Notes: generated by a model not told the origin, from the letters alone. A stretch of 64,000 nt of DNA from JACVRW01 sp963728495 (GCA_963728495.1 CAVSKI010000010.1:248001-312000); one strand, 5' to 3'. Positions 36,874 through 46,420 are shown, counted from the stretch's first letter. Numbers and translations: made by a program.

Positions 36874-38220
36874 GTGAGCCGCTACACAGCCGTAACCGAC
36901 GAAGACCTGAAGGCGATGCTGAGCGCGATCGGCGTCGGTTCGCTGGAGGAGCTGTTCACAGATATCCCGGAGTCGGTGCGGCTGGGGCGCGAGATCGAGC
37001 TGCCCGCCGGCCGTTCGGAGCTCGAGGTTCACGACCATCTCGCCGCGCTGGCGGCGCGTAACCGCCACTGCGACGCCGAGACCAGCTTCCTGGGCGCGGG
37101 CATGTACGACCACTACGTTCCGGCGCTGATCGACAACCTTCTGTCGCGCTCGGAGTTCCTCACGCCCTATACGCCCTACCAGCCGGAGATCTCGCAGGGC
37201 GGCCTTCAGGTGATGTTCGAGTTCCAGACGGCGATCTCGGAGTTGACCGGGCTGCCGGTGTCCAACGCCTCGGTGTACGAGGGGCCGAGCGCCGTGGCGG
37301 CGGCGGGCTATCTGGCCAAGCTCGAGACGCGCCGGAGCAAGCTCGTGGCCAGCCGCGGCCTGCATCCGCATTCGCGCGCCGCGCTGCGCACCCACGCCGC
37401 GGGCTACGGCATGACCGTCGAGGAGGTCCCGCTCAACGACGAGGGCGCCAGCGACGCTGCGGCGCTGGCCGAAGCGCTCGACGACGACACCGCCGCGGTG
37501 TTCGTGCAGCAGCCGAACTTCCTGGGCACGGTCGAAGAGCTCGGTGAGCTGGCCGAAGCGGCCAAGAGCACCGGCGCGCTGGCGGTCTGCGCCGCCGACC
37601 CGCTGCCGCTCGGGATTCTCAAGCCGCCGGGAGAGCAGGGCATCGACATCTGCGTGGGCGAAGGGCAGACGCTGGGCAACCGGCTCGATTTCGGCGGGCC
37701 GTCCTTCGGCTTCTTCGCCGCGAGTGAGCGCTTCATCCGCAAGATGCCGGGACGGATCGCGGGCGAGACGCGCGACGCCGACGGCCGGCGCGGCTTCGTA
37801 CTCACGCTGCAGACACGCGAGCAGCACATTCGCCGCGAGAAGGCCACGCACAACATCTGCACGGCCCAGGCGCTCAACGCGCTGGCCGGCGTCGTCTACC
37901 TGTCCTGGCTGGGCCGCCGCGGCCTGGTGGAGCTGGCCGAGCTGATGCTGCGCCGCACCCACTATGCCCGCGAGGCGCTGGGCGTGGAGGCCATCAACCC
38001 GGGTCCCGTGGTGCGCGAGTTCGCCGTGCGCGTGCCCGACCTCGACGCCCTCTTCGAGCGCGCCCGCGCGCAGGGCATCAACCCGGGCTACCGGCTCGGC
38101 CGCGACTACCCCGAGTACGAGGACGGCCTGCTGGTGGCCATAACCGAGCGGCGCACGAAGGCGGACATCGACCGCCTGGCGGCACTCGTGGCCTCCGTGC
38201 GGGAGGGCGTGGCGGCGTGA
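36874..38220 (+). CDS. gcvPA: Glycine dehydrogenase (decarboxylating) subunit 1
   Basis: A 448-residue P-protein alpha half. YTPYQPEISQGGLQVMFEFQ and NASVYEGPSAVAAAGYLAK are characteristic, and TREQHIRREKATHNICTAQ closes the catalytic fold. It works with subunit 2 as a split PLP glycine decarboxylase. Start: GTG at 36874. It overlaps gcvPB by 4 bp. Confidence 0.95.
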   Translation: MSRYTAVTDEDLKAMLSAIGVGSLEELFTDIPESVRLGREIELPAGRSELEVHDHLAALAARNRHCDAETSFLGAGMYDHYVPALIDNLLSRSEFLTPYTPYQPEISQGGLQVMFEFQTAISELTGLPVSNASVYEGPSAVAAAGYLAKLETRRSKLVASRGLHPHSRAALRTHAAGYGMTVEEVPLNDEGASDAAALAEALDDDTAAVFVQQPNFLGTVEELGELAEAAKSTGALAVCAADPLPLGILKPPGEQGIDICVGEGQTLGNRLDFGGPSFGFFAASERFIRKMPGRIAGETRDADGRRGFVLTLQTREQHIRREKATHNICTAQALNALAGVVYLSWLGRRGLVELAELMLRRTHYAREALGVEAINPGPVVREFAVRVPDLDALFERARAQGINPGYRLGRDYPEYEDGLLVAITERRTKADIDRLAALVASVREGVAA

Positions 38221-39785
38221 GTGTCGATCCGCGAGAGCACGACACGATCACGATCTTCGAGCGCTCGCGCGAGGGCCGCCGCGCATTCACGGCGCCCGAG
38301 AGCCACGTGCCCGAGGTGCCGGTCGAGGAGCTGCTGCCCGCCTCTCAGATCCGCGAGCGCCCGGCCGCGCTGCCGGAGATCTCCGAGCCCGAGCTCGTGC
38401 GCCACTACGTGACGCTGTCCTCGAAGAACTTCCACCTCGACGAGGGCTTCTACCCGCTCGGCTCGTGCACGATGAAGCACAACCCCAAGCTGCACGAGCG
38501 GGTCGCGGCGCTGCCCGGCCATGCCCGCCTGCATCCTCTTCAGGACCCCGAGTACGCGCAGGGCGCGCTCGAGCTGATGTGGCGCCTGCAGGGCGCGCTG
38601 GGCGAGATCGCCGGCCTGCCTCACGTGTCGCTGCAGCCCAGCGCCGGCTCGCACGGCGAGCTCGCGGGCCTGCTGCTCACGCGCGCCTACCACGAGGACC
38701 GCGGCGAGCAGCGCACGAAGGTGCTCACGCCCGATACCGCGCACGGCACCAACCCGGCCACCGTGACGATGGCCGGCTACCAGGTGATCAAGGTGGGCAC
38801 TGACGAGCACGGCGGAGTCGATCTCGACGACCTGCGCGCCAAGGCCGACGACGAGGTCGCCTGCCTGATGCTCACAAACCCCAACACACTCGGGCTCTTC
38901 GACCGCAACATCGAGGAGATCAAGCGCATCGTCGACGGCGTGGGGGCCACGCTCTACTACGACGGGGCGAACCTCAACGCGGTGATGGGCATCTCGCGGC
39001 CCGGCGACATGGGCTTCGACATCGTCCACTTCAACCTGCACAAGACGTTCACCCAGCCCCACGGCGGCGGCGGCCCGGGCGCAGGACCGATCGCCGTGTC
39101 CGACCGCATCGAGCCGTTCCTGCCCACGCCCCAGGTCGTCTGCCGACGCGGCGACAATGGCGCCGAGCCGCGCTTCGACCTCGACCACGAGCGGCCCAAG
39201 TCGATCGGCAAGCTACGCGGCTTTCAGGGCAACTTCGGCGTGTTCGTGCGCTCCTACGCATACATCTGCTCGCTCGGCGCCGATGGGCTCAAGGACGTCT
39301 CGCAGGTGGCGGTGCTCAACGCCAACTACCTCAAGGCTCGCCTGGCCGAGGAGGGCATCGCCGAATATCTGCCGATCGCCTTCGACCGGCTCTGCATGCA
39401 CGAGTTCGTGCTGTCCGGGCAGGGCGCCAAGGACAAGCTCGACATAAAGACGCTCGACATCGCCAAGCGCCTGCTCGACCACGGTGTGCACCCGCCCACG
39501 GTCTACTTCCCGCTGCTGGTGGATGAGGCCCTGATGATCGAGCCCACCGAGACCGAGACCAAGGAGCGCCTCGACCACTTCGCCGATGTGATCCGAGCGA
39601 TCTTGGAGGAAGCGGGCGAGGACCCGCAGATCGCCAAGAACGCGCCGTACACGACGCCGGTGCGCCGGCTCGACGAGGCGGGCGCGGCCAAGCGGCCGGT
39701 GGTGCGCTGGACCCCCGAAGCGGACAACCCCGGCGATCCGGACCGCGCGGCCGACGCCGCGGCCGGCGGCACGGGGGCGATGTAG
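38217..39785 (+). CDS. gcvPB: Glycine dehydrogenase (decarboxylating) subunit 2
   Basis: A 522-residue P-protein beta half holding the PLP lysine in FDIVHFNLHKTFTQPHGGGG. GFYPLGSCTMKHNPK and PDTAHGTNPATVTMAGY are typical. It decarboxylates glycine and transfers the rest to GcvH. It has a somewhat extended C-terminus (DRAADAAAGGTGAM). It completes a four-gene operon; no gcvL/lpd is present here. Confidence 0.95.
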   Translation: MSVDPREHDTITIFERSREGRRAFTAPESHVPEVPVEELLPASQIRERPAALPEISEPELVRHYVTLSSKNFHLDEGFYPLGSCTMKHNPKLHERVAALPGHARLHPLQDPEYAQGALELMWRLQGALGEIAGLPHVSLQPSAGSHGELAGLLLTRAYHEDRGEQRTKVLTPDTAHGTNPATVTMAGYQVIKVGTDEHGGVDLDDLRAKADDEVACLMLTNPNTLGLFDRNIEEIKRIVDGVGATLYYDGANLNAVMGISRPGDMGFDIVHFNLHKTFTQPHGGGGPGAGPIAVSDRIEPFLPTPQVVCRRGDNGAEPRFDLDHERPKSIGKLRGFQGNFGVFVRSYAYICSLGADGLKDVSQVAVLNANYLKARLAEEGIAEYLPIAFDRLCMHEFVLSGQGAKDKLDIKTLDIAKRLLDHGVHPPTVYFPLLVDEALMIEPTETETKERLDHFADVIRAILEEAGEDPQIAKNAPYTTPVRRLDEAGAAKRPVVRWTPEADNPGDPDRAADAAAGGTGAM

Positions 39786-39786
39786 C

Positions 39787-40872
39787 GTGGCCACGCCCAC
39801 CGTCCCCGAGGGGACCGTCGCCGGCGACGAGATCAGCCAGGCCGAGCTGCGGCTGGCGGCGCGCAATCACGGCCAGCCGCTGGAGGCGCTGTCGCACGAC
39901 ATCACTCCGGTCGGGTTGCACTACCTGCTGATCCACTTCGACATTCCCGTCGTCGACCCCGACGGCTTCGCCTTGGAGGTCGACGGTTTGGTCGAGCGTC
40001 CGTTGCGCCTGACCCTCGACGACCTGCGGGCCCGCGAACGGGTGGAGCTGCCCGTGACCTTCGAGTGCGCGGGCAACGGGCGCACGCTCTCGTCGCCGCG
40101 CGCCGTGAGCCAGCCCTGGGTCCTCGAGGCTGTGGGCACCGCCCGCTGGGGCGGCACGCCGCTGCGGCCGCTTCTCGACGAGGCGGGCCTTCGCCCGGAG
40201 GCGGTTGAGCTGGTTCTGTCGGGGCTCGACCGCGGCCTGGAGGGCGGCGAGATGCAGTTCTACGAGCGCGGCCTGGCCGTGGACGACAGTGCGGAGGCGC
40301 TGCTCGTGTACGACATGAACGGGATGCCGCTGCCGCCTCAGCACGGCTTCCCACTCCGCCTCGTGGTGCCCGGCTGGTACGGCATGACGAACGTCAAGTG
40401 GCTCACGCGCATAACCCTGCAGGACAAGCCCTTCGAGGGTTACTACAACGCCGCCTCCTACCGCTTCGTGGACGCCGATGGGGTACTGGGAGAGCCCGTG
40501 ACCCGGATGGCGCCCCGCTCGCTCACGATTCCGCCGGGCGTGCCTGACTTCATGAGCCGCGAGCGCCATCTGGAGCCCGGACCGGTCGAGCTGCAGGGCC
40601 GCGCCTGGTCGGGCTGGGGCGAGATCGAGCGGGTCGAGGTCTCGACCGACGATGGCCAAAGCTTTGCCGACGCGCAACTCGACGAGCCGGTCTCGCGGGC
40701 CGCTTGGCGCGGCTGGCGCTTCCACTGGGACGCGCCGCCGGGCGAGCACGTGCTGTGCTCGCGTGCCAGCGACGCGGCCGGGAACGTTCAGCCGCTCGAC
40801 CCACCCTGGAACCGAGGTGGCTACGCCAACAACGCGGTGGAGCGGGTGACGGTCTGCGTCAGCCGCCCGTGA
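39787..40872 (+). CDS. Sulfite-oxidase-family molybdopterin protein
   Basis: A 361-residue protein with the sulfite oxidase Mo-cofactor domain. FECAGNGRTLSSP carries the Mo-ligand Cys, RWGGTPLRPLLDEAG and VPGWYGMTNVKWLTRI are family motifs. A C-terminal dimerisation (Ig-like) domain has GRAWSGWGEIERVEVSTDDG. There is no signal peptide, haem domain or Tat motif, so it is probably cytoplasmic. It may oxidise sulfite or reduce another oxo-substrate. Its GTG is one base after the gcvPB stop, so it may be co-transcribed. Confidence 0.85.
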   Translation: MATPTVPEGTVAGDEISQAELRLAARNHGQPLEALSHDITPVGLHYLLIHFDIPVVDPDGFALEVDGLVERPLRLTLDDLRARERVELPVTFECAGNGRTLSSPRAVSQPWVLEAVGTARWGGTPLRPLLDEAGLRPEAVELVLSGLDRGLEGGEMQFYERGLAVDDSAEALLVYDMNGMPLPPQHGFPLRLVVPGWYGMTNVKWLTRITLQDKPFEGYYNAASYRFVDADGVLGEPVTRMAPRSLTIPPGVPDFMSRERHLEPGPVELQGRAWSGWGEIERVEVSTDDGQSFADAQLDEPVSRAAWRGWRFHWDAPPGEHVLCSRASDAAGNVQPLDPPWNRGGYANNAVERVTVCVSRP

Positions 40873-40919
40873 AGAGGGCGGCTGACGTGCCACGGTTTTC
40901 CCTACATAGACTCGCGCTC

Positions 40920-41921
40920 GTGCGAATCTTCAGCGGCATCCAGCCGACGGGCCGCAAGCACCTCGGCAACTACATCGGCGCCGTGCGCGGCTATCTGGAC
41001 GGGCAGGAGCGGGCGGATCCGGCGATCTATTGCATGGTCGACCTGCACGCCACCAGCGTCAGCTACGACCCCGGCGCGCTGCCCGGCTACGTGCTCGACA
41101 CCGCGGCCATGTTGATGGCCTGCGGGCTGGATCCCGAGCGCTGCATCCTGTTTCGCCAGTCCGACGTCCACGAGCACTCCGAGCTGTGCTGGCTGCTGTG
41201 CTCGGTCACCGCCTACGGGGAGCTCGGACGCATGCACCAGTTCAAGGACAAGTCGGCGCGCGAGCAGGAGCTGGTGCGCACGAGCCTTTTCCTCTACCCC
41301 GTGCTCCAGGCCGCCGACATCCTTCTCTACAAGACCGACCAGGTGCCGGTGGGCGACGACCAGCGCCAGCACGTGGAGCTCGCGCGCGAGGTCGCCCGGC
41401 GCTTCAACACCACCTACGGGGAGGTGCTGGTCGAGCCCGAGCACGTGATCCCGGAGGTCGGAGCGCGCGTGATGGACCTGCAGGACACCTCGGCCAAGAT
41501 GTCGACCACGTTCGGCACCGACGCCGGCCTGATCTACATCGACGACGAGCCGGACGACATCCGGCGCAAGCTCAAGCGCGCCCAGACGGACTCCGGCCGC
41601 GAGGTGGTGAGCGGGCCGGAGAAGCCCGGAATCTCCAACCTGATCCAGATCTACTCCGTGGCCCGTGGGCTCGAGCCCGGGGCGGTCGAGCGCCAGTTCG
41701 AGGGCCATGGCTATGGGGACTTCAAGGCCGCAGTGGGTGAGGCCGTGGTGGAGTTGCTCGCGCCGATACGCGAGCGCTACCGCGAGCTGCGCGGCGACGA
41801 GGCCGCCCTGGAGAGCACGCTGGCCGAGGGGGCCGAACGGGCCCGCCGCCTCGCCTCGCCGACTATGGACGAGGTACGTGGCGCCATGGGAGTGGGTAGC
41901 GCCGTCGGACGACGCGTTTAG
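40920..41921 (+). CDS. trpS: Tryptophanyl-tRNA synthetase
   Basis: A 333-residue class Ic synthetase. RIFSGIQPTGRKHLGNYIGA contains the HIGH-like motif, VPVGDDQRQHVELAREVARRFN binds substrate, and SAKMSTT replaces the KMSKS loop. The GTG at 40920 directly precedes the conserved first strand; a longer upstream frame lies in the previous gene. It is followed 11 bp later by scpA. Confidence 0.95.
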   Translation: MRIFSGIQPTGRKHLGNYIGAVRGYLDGQERADPAIYCMVDLHATSVSYDPGALPGYVLDTAAMLMACGLDPERCILFRQSDVHEHSELCWLLCSVTAYGELGRMHQFKDKSAREQELVRTSLFLYPVLQAADILLYKTDQVPVGDDQRQHVELAREVARRFNTTYGEVLVEPEHVIPEVGARVMDLQDTSAKMSTTFGTDAGLIYIDDEPDDIRRKLKRAQTDSGREVVSGPEKPGISNLIQIYSVARGLEPGAVERQFEGHGYGDFKAAVGEAVVELLAPIRERYRELRGDEAALESTLAEGAERARRLASPTMDEVRGAMGVGSAVGRRV

Positions 41922-41932
41922 GCTGTTCCTCG

Positions 41933-42679
41933 ATGGCCTTCGCAGCCCTCGACCTCGACCTCGAGGTCTTCAACGGTCCCTTCGACCTGCTCCTGACGTT
42001 GGTCCTCAAGGAGGAGATCGACCTGCTCGAGGTCGACCTGGCCGAGGTCGTGCTGGCCTATGTCGAGCACCTCGAGCGGGCCGGCGAGCTCGATCTCGAG
42101 GCGGCCACCGAGTTCCTGGTGCTGATCGCCGCCCTGCTGGAGCTGAAGTCCCGGCTGATGCTCCCGCAGGACGACGAGGAGGGCCTCGACCTCGATGCCG
42201 GGGAGGCGGCCGAGGAGCTGCTCGCCCGCATGCTCGAGTACCACCGCTATCGCGAGGCCGCCGAGCACCTGCACGACCGCCTGGCCGCCGAGCACGGCTA
42301 CCGCTACCGGTCGGCCCCCTTGCCGCCCGAGCTGCGGCGGATATCGATCGAGGCGGCCGAGGCCGCCTACGACCCCGAACGCCTCGCGCAGGCCATCGGC
42401 GAGCTGCTCCAGATCCCGCCGCCGCTCGACCTGGGTCACGTGCGCCGGCCGGCGGTGTCGGTCGATCAGCGCCTGGCCCATCTGCGCGCGCTGCTGGCGG
42501 GCCGCAGCCGCTTCTCCTTCGACGAGGCGGTGCAGGGCGCCGACCGGCTGACCGAGGCGGTCACCCTGTTCGCTCTGCTCGAGCTCTACAAGGCGGGGGA
42601 GGCGAAGTGGGAGCAGGAGGTTCCGTTCGGGCCCATAACGGTGGTCGGCGCGGGCTCGAACGCGGCGGCGGCATCGTGA
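41933..42679 (+). CDS. scpA: Segregation and condensation protein A
   Basis: A 248-residue kleisin. LEVFNGPFDLLLTLVLKEEI is the N-terminal SMC-neck-binding part, and AATEFLVLIAALLELKSRLM the following helices. The C-terminal winged helix has FDEAVQGADRLTEAVTLFALLEL. ScpA bridges SMC heads and binds ScpB. It overlaps scpB by 4 bp. Confidence 0.93.
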   Translation: MAFAALDLDLEVFNGPFDLLLTLVLKEEIDLLEVDLAEVVLAYVEHLERAGELDLEAATEFLVLIAALLELKSRLMLPQDDEEGLDLDAGEAAEELLARMLEYHRYREAAEHLHDRLAAEHGYRYRSAPLPPELRRISIEAAEAAYDPERLAQAIGELLQIPPPLDLGHVRRPAVSVDQRLAHLRALLAGRSRFSFDEAVQGADRLTEAVTLFALLELYKAGEAKWEQEVPFGPITVVGAGSNAAAAS

Positions 42680-43254
42680 ACGATCTGGCCCGCACCGCCG
42701 AGGCGCTGCTGTTCCTGTCCGCCGAGCCGGTGTCCGTGGAGCGGCTGGCTGACGCCTGCGAGGTGTCGGAGGGCGAGATCGTCGAGGCGCTGGCCCGGCT
42801 GCGCGAGCATTACGCGGACGGCTATCGCGGAGTGGTGCTGCGCGAGGTGGCGGGCGGGTTCACATTGGCCACCGACCCCGTGGCCGAGCGCGCCGCGCGG
42901 CGGCTGCTGGCCAAGCCGCGCACGCCGCCGCTCACGCAGGCGCAGGCCGAGTGCCTGGCCATCGTCGCCTACCTGCAGCCCGTGTCGCGGCCCGAGATCG
43001 CGCGCATCCGCGGGGTGGCGTCGGAGTCCGCGGTGGGCACGCTGTGCGAACGCGGGCTGATCGAGGAGTCGGGGCGCTCGCGCTTCGGCGCCACGCTCTA
43101 CCGCTCCAGCGAGCTGTTCGAGAAGCTCTTCGGGCTGACCGGCCTCGATGCCCTACCCGACCCGGCGGCCTTCGACCCCTCGCCCGAGCAGGAGGGCGAG
43201 TTGCGCGAGCGCCTGCTGCGCGCCGGCGAGCAGCGCACGCAGATCAGCGGCTAG
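42676..43254 (+). CDS. scpB: Segregation and condensation protein B
   Basis: A 192-residue protein of two winged helices, starting at a GTG in the scpA stop overlap. AEALLFLSAEPVSVERLAD starts the first and QAECLAIVAYLQPVSRPEIARIRG the second; TLYRSSELFEKLFGL is the family's closing segment. It dimerises and binds the ScpA centre in the SMC complex. An intergenic repeat element follows. Confidence 0.93.
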   Translation: MNDLARTAEALLFLSAEPVSVERLADACEVSEGEIVEALARLREHYADGYRGVVLREVAGGFTLATDPVAERAARRLLAKPRTPPLTQAQAECLAIVAYLQPVSRPEIARIRGVASESAVGTLCERGLIEESGRSRFGATLYRSSELFEKLFGLTGLDALPDPAAFDPSPEQEGELRERLLRAGEQRTQISG

Positions 43255-43281
43255 CGGCGTGAGCCGCGCCCGGCGGGGCCC

Positions 43282-43511
43282 GCGTCTTTACGGCAGCAAC
43301 CAGCGCCGGGATCGGCCGGGACTGTCACTGCTGTCGCGGCGCTGTAACACAACCCCCTCGGCGGGTGCGGCGGGCCGCCGCGTTGGGAGCTGTCCTGCCC
43401 TGGTGTCGCAGGACGACACCAATCCAGGACGGTGGCGCGAAACCGCGTTACGGCAACGTGACAAAGCTGACAACACGGCCGTCCACTTTGTTGCTGCCGT
43501 TAGAAGACGCC
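43282..43511. repeat. Intergenic element with inverted-repeat ends, copy A
   Basis: The left end (GCGTCTTTACGGCAGCAACC) is an inverted match to the right end (GTTGCTGCCGTTAGAAGACGC). Inside are CGCGGCGCTGTAACA and CGCGTTACGGCAACGTGACA, themselves related as inverted copies. The centre folds as GTGTCG/CGACAC. Less exact arms continue outward to about 43259 and 43540. It lies between the convergent ends of scpB and the lysR gene. No protein is encoded. Confidence 0.75.
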
Positions 43512-43542
43512 GGCGCCCATCAGCTGGCAACTCGCACAGCGA

Positions 43543-44472
43543 CTAACTCGCCGCCAGCTCGAGCTTCGCATCCCGGAACTCCTCGGCCACGTCGCCCAGG
43601 ATCTGCATCATGGCGTCGCTGGCCGGGGAGGCATAGGAGCCCTCGGCCCGGGCGGCCCACACGCGCCGCACGGGAGCGTTCACGAGCCTGCGCGCCACCA
43701 CGCCGGGGTGCAGGGTGGTGAGCGCAAGCCGAGGGAAGATGGTCACGCCCACGCCCGCGGCAACCAGGGCCTGCGCGGCAGTGGTCTCGTCGGCCTCGAA
43801 GGCCACCCGCGGCTCGAAGCCGGCCTCGCGGCAGGCGCCGTCGGTGATCGCGCGACACCCGCAGGTGCTGCCCGAGGCGATCCACGGATCCTCGGCCAGG
43901 TCGGCGAGCGAGACGCGCCGGCGCTTGGCCAGCGCGTGGCCGGCGGGCAGGATCACGTCGTAGGGATCGTCGAGCAGGTGGACCAGCTCGAGGTCGGCGG
44001 GGAGCATGTCGGGAGCCGACGGGTGGTCGTACACGAGGGCCAGATCGGCCTCGCCGGTACGAAGCCGGGGCGCGACCTGATCGGGCTCCGCCTCCTGCAT
44101 TGAGAGCTCGACCTTGGGGTGGCGTTCGTGGAAGGCGGCCACCGCGCGTGGGGTGAGAGTGGCGTTGCCGCTCTGGAAGGCGATGAGCCGCAACCTTCCG
44201 CCGCGCAGGCCGGCCAGTGCGGCCAGGTCCTCCTCGGCGTTCTCGATCCGGGCCAGTATCGCGTCGGCGTGCTCGATCAGCACGCGCCCGGCCTCGGTCA
44301 CACGCACACCGCGCGAGCCGCGCTCCACCAGCTGGGTGCCGGTCTCGCGCTCGAGCGCCGCCACGTGCTGCGAGATGGCCGACTGCGTAAAGGACAGCGC
44401 CTCGGCCGCGGCCGAGAAGGATCCGCGTGCGCCGACCTCGCGAAGGACCTTCATGCGTCGCACGTCAAGCAT
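43543..44472 (-). CDS. LysR family transcriptional regulator
   Basis: A 309-residue regulator. The N-terminal winged HTH is FSAAAEALSFTQSAISQHVAALERETGTQLVERGSRGVRVTEAG, in residues 19-62. The rest is a periplasmic-binding-like effector domain with a Cys pair (GSTCGCRAITDGAC). It is divergent from an EamA exporter across 71 bp, so it probably controls that gene and itself. The effector is unknown. Confidence 0.88.
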   Translation of the reverse strand: MLDVRRMKVLREVGARGSFSAAAEALSFTQSAISQHVAALERETGTQLVERGSRGVRVTEAGRVLIEHADAILARIENAEEDLAALAGLRGGRLRLIAFQSGNATLTPRAVAAFHERHPKVELSMQEAEPDQVAPRLRTGEADLALVYDHPSAPDMLPADLELVHLLDDPYDVILPAGHALAKRRRVSLADLAEDPWIASGSTCGCRAITDGACREAGFEPRVAFEADETTAAQALVAAGVGVTIFPRLALTTLHPGVVARRLVNAPVRRVWAARAEGSYASPASDAMMQILGDVAEEFRDAKLELAAS

Positions 44473-44543
44473 CAGCTCAGCTTATCGCCAGGCGAAGAAG
44501 TCTTCATTTGGACTGATGGCCGGGCTTTGCGATCCTAGGAGCG

Positions 44544-45545
44544 ATGTCGCGCCGCTCGTGGATCCTGCTGGGCACGCTCTCCGCCCTCTGGGGCGCGTCG
44601 TATCTGTTCATCAAGGTGGCGCTGGAGGACGACGTCGCGCCCGTGGTGATCGTGTCGGTACGCACCGCCCTCGCGGCGCTGGTGCTGCTTCCGCTGGCCG
44701 CCCACAACGGCTGGTTGTCGGGCGTGCGCCGCAACGCGGGCCCGATTCTGGTGCTCGCGGTGGTCCAGATGGCCGGCCCGCTGATGCTGATCGCCGTTGG
44801 TGAGCAGGAGATCTCCTCCTCGCTCACGGGCATCCTCGTGGCCACCGCCCCGATCTTCACCTTCCTGCTGGCGTTCACGCTCGAGGGCGAGGAGCGCGCG
44901 TCGGGCCTCAGCCTGGCGGGGGTGGTGATCGGTATCGGCGGGGTGGCGCTGCTGCTCGGGATCGACGCGGGCGGCGGCACGGCCGCGCTGGTGGGCGGGC
45001 TCTGCGTGGTGCTGGCCAGCTTCGGCTATGGGGTCGGCGCCTGGTTCGTCAAACGCCGCGTGCACGACATCCAGCCCGTGGCCATGGTCGGCGCGACCGC
45101 CGCCACCGCCGCCGCCCTGACCGCGCCATTCGCCGCTCTGAGCCTCCCTTCCGAGGCGCCCGGGCTCGCCGCCCTCGGGTCGCTGCTCACCCTGGGCGTG
45201 CTGTGCACTGGCGCGGCGTTCGTGATCTTCTACTCGCTCGTGGCCAGCGACGGGCCGGCCAAGGCCTCGCTCGTGGGCTACATCGCGCCCGGGTTCTCGA
45301 TCGTCTACGGGGTCACGCTGCTCGACGAGGGCTTCACGCTCACCACCGCCGCGGGGCTGCTGCTGATCACCGGCGGGTCGTGGCTGGCGGCCGAGGGTCG
45401 CTATCCCTGGCAGGCGCGCTCAGCGGCGGGCGGCGAGCTGGCCACAGGCTGCATCGATGTCGCGACCGCGGGTGAGGCGGACGGTGGTGCGCACTCCGCG
45501 CGCCTCGAGGGCGCTGCGGAACGCGTCGATCGCATCCCGGCCTGA
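44544..45545 (+). CDS. EamA/DMT family permease
   Basis: A 333-residue 10-helix transporter made of two EamA repeats. It begins ILLGTLSALWGASYLFIKVAL, with a second repeat from GGLCVVLASFGYGVGAW. Such carriers export amino acids or other metabolites. The final 40 residues after GGSWLAAEGR are not membrane-like and are encoded over the antisense end of rlmN (126-bp overlap). It is divergent from the LysR regulator. Confidence 0.85.
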   Translation: MSRRSWILLGTLSALWGASYLFIKVALEDDVAPVVIVSVRTALAALVLLPLAAHNGWLSGVRRNAGPILVLAVVQMAGPLMLIAVGEQEISSSLTGILVATAPIFTFLLAFTLEGEERASGLSLAGVVIGIGGVALLLGIDAGGGTAALVGGLCVVLASFGYGVGAWFVKRRVHDIQPVAMVGATAATAAALTAPFAALSLPSEAPGLAALGSLLTLGVLCTGAAFVIFYSLVASDGPAKASLVGYIAPGFSIVYGVTLLDEGFTLTTAAGLLLITGGSWLAAEGRYPWQARSAAGGELATGCIDVATAGEADGGAHSARLEGAAERVDRIPA

Positions 45546-46403
45546 GCCGCGAAAGCCCGCCTCGGTGGGGTTGTAAGGGATCAGGTTGACCTTGAAGGCG
45601 TGGCGCGGCGCGAGCACGTCGGCGAGGGCGATGGCCTGCTCGTAGCGGTCGTTCACGCCCTCCAGCATCAGGTACTCGACGAACACCTGGCGCCGGCGGC
45701 GTTCGTGCCACTCCCGGCAGGCGCTCAGCACGTCGCCCAGCGGGTAGCGCTCGTTCACGGGCATCAGCTCCGAGCGCAGCGCCTCGTCGGCGGCATGCAG
45801 GGAGAGGGCCAGGCGCACCGGCGGCCCCTCGCGGGCCAGGCGCTGGATGCCCGGCAGCCAGCCGACGGTCGAGATCGCCGTGTTCGACGCGGCGATGCCG
45901 ATCTCGGGCAGGCGCTCGCAGGCGGCCAGCACGTTGTCGAGGTTCATCAGCGGCTCGCCCATGCCCATGAACACCGCGTGGTTGACCGCCTCCTTGCGGC
46001 GGAAGTGCAGCGCCTGATCGAGGATCTCCGACTCGCTGAGGTTGCGGCCGAACTTCATGCGCCCGGTGGCGCAGAACGTGCAGGTGAGCGGGCAGCCCGA
46101 CTGGCTGGAAAGGCACAGCGAGCGCCGCCCGTCGCGGTAGCGCATGAGCACCGCCTCCACGGGCCGCCGGTCGACGGTCTCAAAGAGCGCCTTCTCGGTC
46201 CCGTCTCGCGCGAGCGCCTCCTCGGCCGTTTCGAGGGAGGAGAACGGCACCTCGTCGGAGAGGGCAGCGCGCAGCTCGACGGGCAAATTCGTCATCACCC
46301 CGTAGGAAGGCGCGCCACCCGCGGTCCACTCCCACACCTGGCGCGAGCGGAAGGAGGGCTCGCCCCGAGCCACCAGCCTCTCTTCGAGCAGCGCCAGATC
46401 CAC
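45420..46403 (-). CDS. rlmN: 23S rRNA/tRNA adenine-C2 methyltransferase RlmN
   Basis: A 327-residue radical SAM enzyme. The cluster motif is CPLTCTFCATG; FMGMGEPLMNLDNVLAA and VRLALSLHAADEALR follow, with the second catalytic Cys in the end motif DIDAACGQLAARR. It methylates C2 of A2503 in 23S rRNA and A37 of some tRNAs. The start is the GTG at 46403. It is divergent from the pseudouridine synthase by 17 bp and overlaps the EamA gene tail-to-tail. Confidence 0.93.
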   Translation of the reverse strand: MDLALLEERLVARGEPSFRSRQVWEWTAGGAPSYGVMTNLPVELRAALSDEVPFSSLETAEEALARDGTEKALFETVDRRPVEAVLMRYRDGRRSLCLSSQSGCPLTCTFCATGRMKFGRNLSESEILDQALHFRRKEAVNHAVFMGMGEPLMNLDNVLAACERLPEIGIAASNTAISTVGWLPGIQRLAREGPPVRLALSLHAADEALRSELMPVNERYPLGDVLSACREWHERRRRQVFVEYLMLEGVNDRYEQAIALADVLAPRHAFKVNLIPYNPTEAGFRGSGRDAIDAFRSALEARGVRTTVRLTRGRDIDAACGQLAARR

Positions 46404-46420
46404 GTGGAAGAGTGTGTCGC

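Noticed and set aside
43255..43542. Small genes in the scpB-lysR gap
   Set aside because: Short frames exist but are made of the repeat element and lack ribosome sites or family features.
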